From positions 1 to 52,725 of the forward strand of contig JAHBXY010000051.1 in the NCBI GenBank assembly GCA_019636275.1: a stretch of DNA of 52,725 nucleotides, given 5' to 3'. The translations under genes and the position numbers were made by a program. Every line of letters starts with the position of its first letter. Position 1 is the stretch's first letter. Source of the stretch: Planctomycetota bacterium. GTDB lineage: Bacteria > Planctomycetota > J058. Below the pieces are notes generated by a model. It was not told where the DNA came from. It was given only the letters and a program-made list of their open reading frames with translations, and did not search any database. This document shows positions 50,681 through 52,725 of this stretch, piece by piece.

Positions 50681-51528
50681 CCCGGCCCGACGGCGTTGAA
50701 GCCGTCGCACGACACGAGCACGCGCGCCTCGCCGAGGACCGCCGCCAGGCCGGCGCGGACCTCCTCGAGCGCCTCGAGCCGCGTCCAGCGCGCGTGGCCC
50801 GCCGCCAGCAGCAGGTCGACGAACGGCGTGCGCCGCGTGCGCAGGCCCTGGCTGCCGTCGCCGACGAGGTAGTGGTCGACGACGACGCGGTCGCACACCG
50901 CGTCCAGGCGGGCGGCGAAGGCCGCCAGGTCGCCGATCGGCAGGAGCGGGCTGACCGCCGCCTGCGTGCGCACACCGGCGCGCCGGAACGCGGCCAGCGC
51001 GTCGAGGCGCCCGGCGATCGGCGTCGCGTGCGGCGGGAGCCCGGGCACGCGCGCGAGGTCGGTCTCCACGGTCATCGACAGCCACAGGTCGCACCGGCGC
51101 GACAGGTCCACGAGCAGGTCCAGGTCGCGCGTCACCAGCGGCGCGCGCGTCTGCACCACCAGCACGTCCGGCGGCCGCTCGAGCATCGCCTCGAGCACCC
51201 CGCGCGTGACGCCGAGCGCGGCCTCCTGCGGCAGGTAGGGGTCGGTGCTCGAGCTCATGTAGATGCGCAGCGGCCGCGGGCCCGCGCGCGCGCACCGGAG
51301 CCGGTCGAAGTCGCGCGCGTAGAGGGCGCGCGCCTCGCGCTTGGCCCCGTAGAGCCCCCAGGGCCGCCCGCGCGTGATCCAGCCGTTGTGCTGCGCGTAG
51401 CAGAAGACCCCGCACACGCCGCCCGCGAACGAGCAGCCCGAGTAGGGGTTCAGCGTGTGGGTGTAGCCCGCCGCCAGGAACCCGCCCGTCGGGGTGAGGA
51501 TCGAGCGCTGCTCCAGCCACTCCGTCAC
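50638..51528 (-). CDS. SPL-like radical SAM protein with unusual Cys spacing
   Basis: 296 residues from GTG 51528. NPYSGCSFAGGVCGVFCYAQHN replaces the CX3CX2C motif: the spacing here is CX6CX3C. The rest matches the SPL family half-barrel (YMSSSTDPYLP, VQTRAPLVTRDLDLL, LSMTVETD). It is distinct from the 41969-43036 member. Whether the first or second Cys pair ligates the cluster cannot be read from sequence. Convergent overlap with the STN lipoprotein gene. Confidence 0.75.
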   Translation of the reverse strand: MTEWLEQRSILTPTGGFLAAGYTHTLNPYSGCSFAGGVCGVFCYAQHNGWITRGRPWGLYGAKREARALYARDFDRLRCARAGPRPLRIYMSSSTDPYLPQEAALGVTRGVLEAMLERPPDVLVVQTRAPLVTRDLDLLVDLSRRCDLWLSMTVETDLARVPGLPPHATPIAGRLDALAAFRRAGVRTQAAVSPLLPIGDLAAFAARLDAVCDRVVVDHYLVGDGSQGLRTRRTPFVDLLLAAGHARWTRLEALEEVRAGLAAVLGEARVLVSCDGFNAVGPGHQERSVTSGGQVT

Positions 51529-51638
51529 CCCCTCAGGATAGGCCGCCGTCGCGCGCCCGGGCGGCCGGCGAGGCGCCCGGGGCGTCGACCTCGTCGGCGC
51601 GCTTGTCGCGGGGCGCGCCCCCCGGCATGGTGGGTCGC

Positions 51639-52688
51639 ATGCCTGGTCACGACCTCGTCCGGCAGGTCCCCCCCGGGGCGCCCCTCGTCGACACCCCGCC
51701 CTGCCCGGTGTGCGACGCGCGCCAGGCGCGGCCGACCTTCGAGCTCGAGGGGCGGACCACGCGCATCGTCGTGTGCGTCGGCTGCGGGCTCGGCTCGCTC
51801 CACCCCCTGCCGAGCGAGGAGGAGGTCCGCGGCTTCTACCCCGCCGACTACTACGGCCACGAGGGGACCAAGTTCGTGGGGCTGGTCGAGGCCCCGCTGC
51901 GCTGGGTCGCCGCCCGGCACGTGCGGTTCATCGTCCACGACCTGCCCCGGGGGGCGCGCGTCCTCGACGTCGGGTGCGGGCGCGGGGTGCTCCTCTCGGC
52001 GCTCGTCGAGCGCGGCCTCGAGGCGCACGGCGTCGAGCTCACCGAGGCGGCCGCCCGCGGCGCCGACCCGCGGGCGGAGGTGCGGATCGCGCCGACGCTC
52101 GCGGGCGCGGGCTACCCCGACGCGTGGTTCCACCGGGTGATCATCTGGCACGTCCTCGAGCACCTGCGCGACCCCCGGGCGACCCTCGCCGAGGTCCGCC
52201 GGGTCCTGCGGCCAGGCGGCACGGTCGTCGTCTCCGTCCCCAACCTGTCCAGCCTGCAGGCGCGCTGGGCGGGCCCGGCCTGGTTCCACCTCGACCCGCC
52301 GCGCCACCTGTGGCACTTCCCGCTCGAGGCCCTCCGCCGCCTGCTCGCGCGCGAGGGCCTGGCCCCGGTGGCCGAGTACCACTTCTCGTTCCGCCAGAAC
52401 CCCTTCGGGTGGGTGCAGAGCGCCCTGAACCGCGTCGAGGCGCTGCCGCGCAACGCCCTCTACGAGCTGCTCCACGCGGGGTCCGCGCGCGAGGCGGGCC
52501 TCTCGCGCGCGCAGCGCCTGGCCCTGCGGGCCGCCTGGTTCACGGCCATGCCCGTGGCCGTGGGCCTCAGCGCGGTCGAGGCCGCCCTGCGCACCGGCGC
52601 GACCGTGTGCGTCGTGGCCCGCAAGGTGTGCTCGACGGCTGCGGGCGACGATGCTGGCCGCGGCGGCGCGCGCGCGGGCTCGAAGTAA
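51639..52688 (+). CDS. SAM-dependent methyltransferase with N-terminal zinc-binding motif
   Basis: 349 residues from ATG 51639 (ATG 51627 possible; no clear ribosome-binding site). Residues 20-50 carry CPVCDA...CVGCGLGSL, a zinc-ribbon-like Cys4. The class I methyltransferase core has VLDVGCGRG (SAM), IIWHVLEHLRDP and LRPGGTVVVSVPN. C-terminal residues from CSTAAGDD to GARAGSK are encoded by the dispersed repeat starting at 52630. Proteins of this layout methylate diverse small molecules or sugars; substrate unknown. Confidence 0.82.
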   Translation: MPGHDLVRQVPPGAPLVDTPPCPVCDARQARPTFELEGRTTRIVVCVGCGLGSLHPLPSEEEVRGFYPADYYGHEGTKFVGLVEAPLRWVAARHVRFIVHDLPRGARVLDVGCGRGVLLSALVERGLEAHGVELTEAAARGADPRAEVRIAPTLAGAGYPDAWFHRVIIWHVLEHLRDPRATLAEVRRVLRPGGTVVVSVPNLSSLQARWAGPAWFHLDPPRHLWHFPLEALRRLLAREGLAPVAEYHFSFRQNPFGWVQSALNRVEALPRNALYELLHAGSAREAGLSRAQRLALRAAWFTAMPVAVGLSAVEAALRTGATVCVVARKVCSTAAGDDAGRGGARAGSK

Positions 52689-52725
52689 GTCGCTACGTCG
52701 TCGCCCGCGCGCCTCGCCGCCGCGG
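52630..52725. repeat. Fourth copy of the 33-kb hairpin repeat
   Basis: GCTCGACGGCTGCGG...GATGCTGG..GCGGCGCGCGCGCGGGCTCGAAGTA continues to the window end and matches the 32981, 33170 and 33343 units. Its first 59 bases code for the C-terminus of the methyltransferase, including the TAA stop at 52686-52688. A GC hairpin (GCGCGCGCGGGC...GCCCGCGCGC) is partly inside. Confidence 0.85.

Overview
The window is 52.7 kb of very GC-rich bacterial DNA with dense genes, GTG starts, 4-base stop/start overlaps (GTGA, ATGA) and Shine-Dalgarno sites. A diderm envelope is implied by a WaaP/InaA-type lipopolysaccharide kinase-like protein, an AsmA-like protein, several lipoproteins and secretin-N-domain proteins. 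Three Ser/Thr kinases of different architecture (tail-anchored, beta-propeller, FHA), PEGA and CAP/IPT proteins, and lysine-rich tails on S16 and L19 point to an uncultured Planctomycetota-like or Myxococcota-like lineage. That placement is inference; I saw no 16S gene and no tRNA.

Layout. 1-5.1 kb: a truncated lipoprotein gene, a helical protein, an orphan AmrS-type radical SAM enzyme, and a cystathionine gamma-synthase/dtd/truD operon. 5.4-12.4 kb: a secreted IPT-CAP lipoprotein, cystathionine beta-synthase, a GAF protein with a decayed GGDEF domain, a DUF4177-like protein and a tail-anchored kinase, with two unusual non-coding repeat regions. 12.7-18.1 kb: a small ORF, an SGNH hydrolase coupled to a GT4 glycosyltransferase, a REP-like element, a ferredoxin, a folC broken in two places and a truncated secretin-like protein. 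18.3-23.2 kb (minus): a five-gene operon with two paralogous secreted beta-domain proteins, an AmpG-like transporter, a double LPS-kinase-like protein and YhbY. 23.3-34.5 kb: a PEGA lipoprotein, an AsmA-like protein, a coiled-coil protein, an operon of RadA/KaiC-like ATPase, ATP-dependent DNA ligase and a DUF4259 gene with an in-frame stop, a kinase-propeller protein, a hairpin-rich repeat array and an FHA kinase. 34.5-39 kb: an RmlD-like reductase and the rpmJ-rpsM-rpsK-rpsD-rpoA-rplQ operon. 39-44 kb: a secreted protein whose signal peptide lies in a dispersed repeat, cupin and SAM-hydrolase genes, an SPL-family radical SAM gene and mobA. 44-50 kb: ffh-rpsP-trmD-rplS (no rimM), a stand-alone SRP54 M-domain-like paralogue beside ffh, and murA. 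50-52.7 kb: a small STN lipoprotein, a second SPL-like radical SAM protein with odd cysteine spacing, and a SAM methyltransferase whose C-terminus is written by a dispersed repeat.

The strongest candidates for undescribed biology are (1) the stand-alone signal-recognition-particle M-domain paralogue next to ffh, (2) the RadA-like ATPase with a PPPGYGQ low-complexity tail coupled to an ATP-dependent DNA ligase, and (3) two families of dispersed palindromic repeats that have become part of genes: one encodes the core of a signal peptide, the other supplies C-termini and stop codons.
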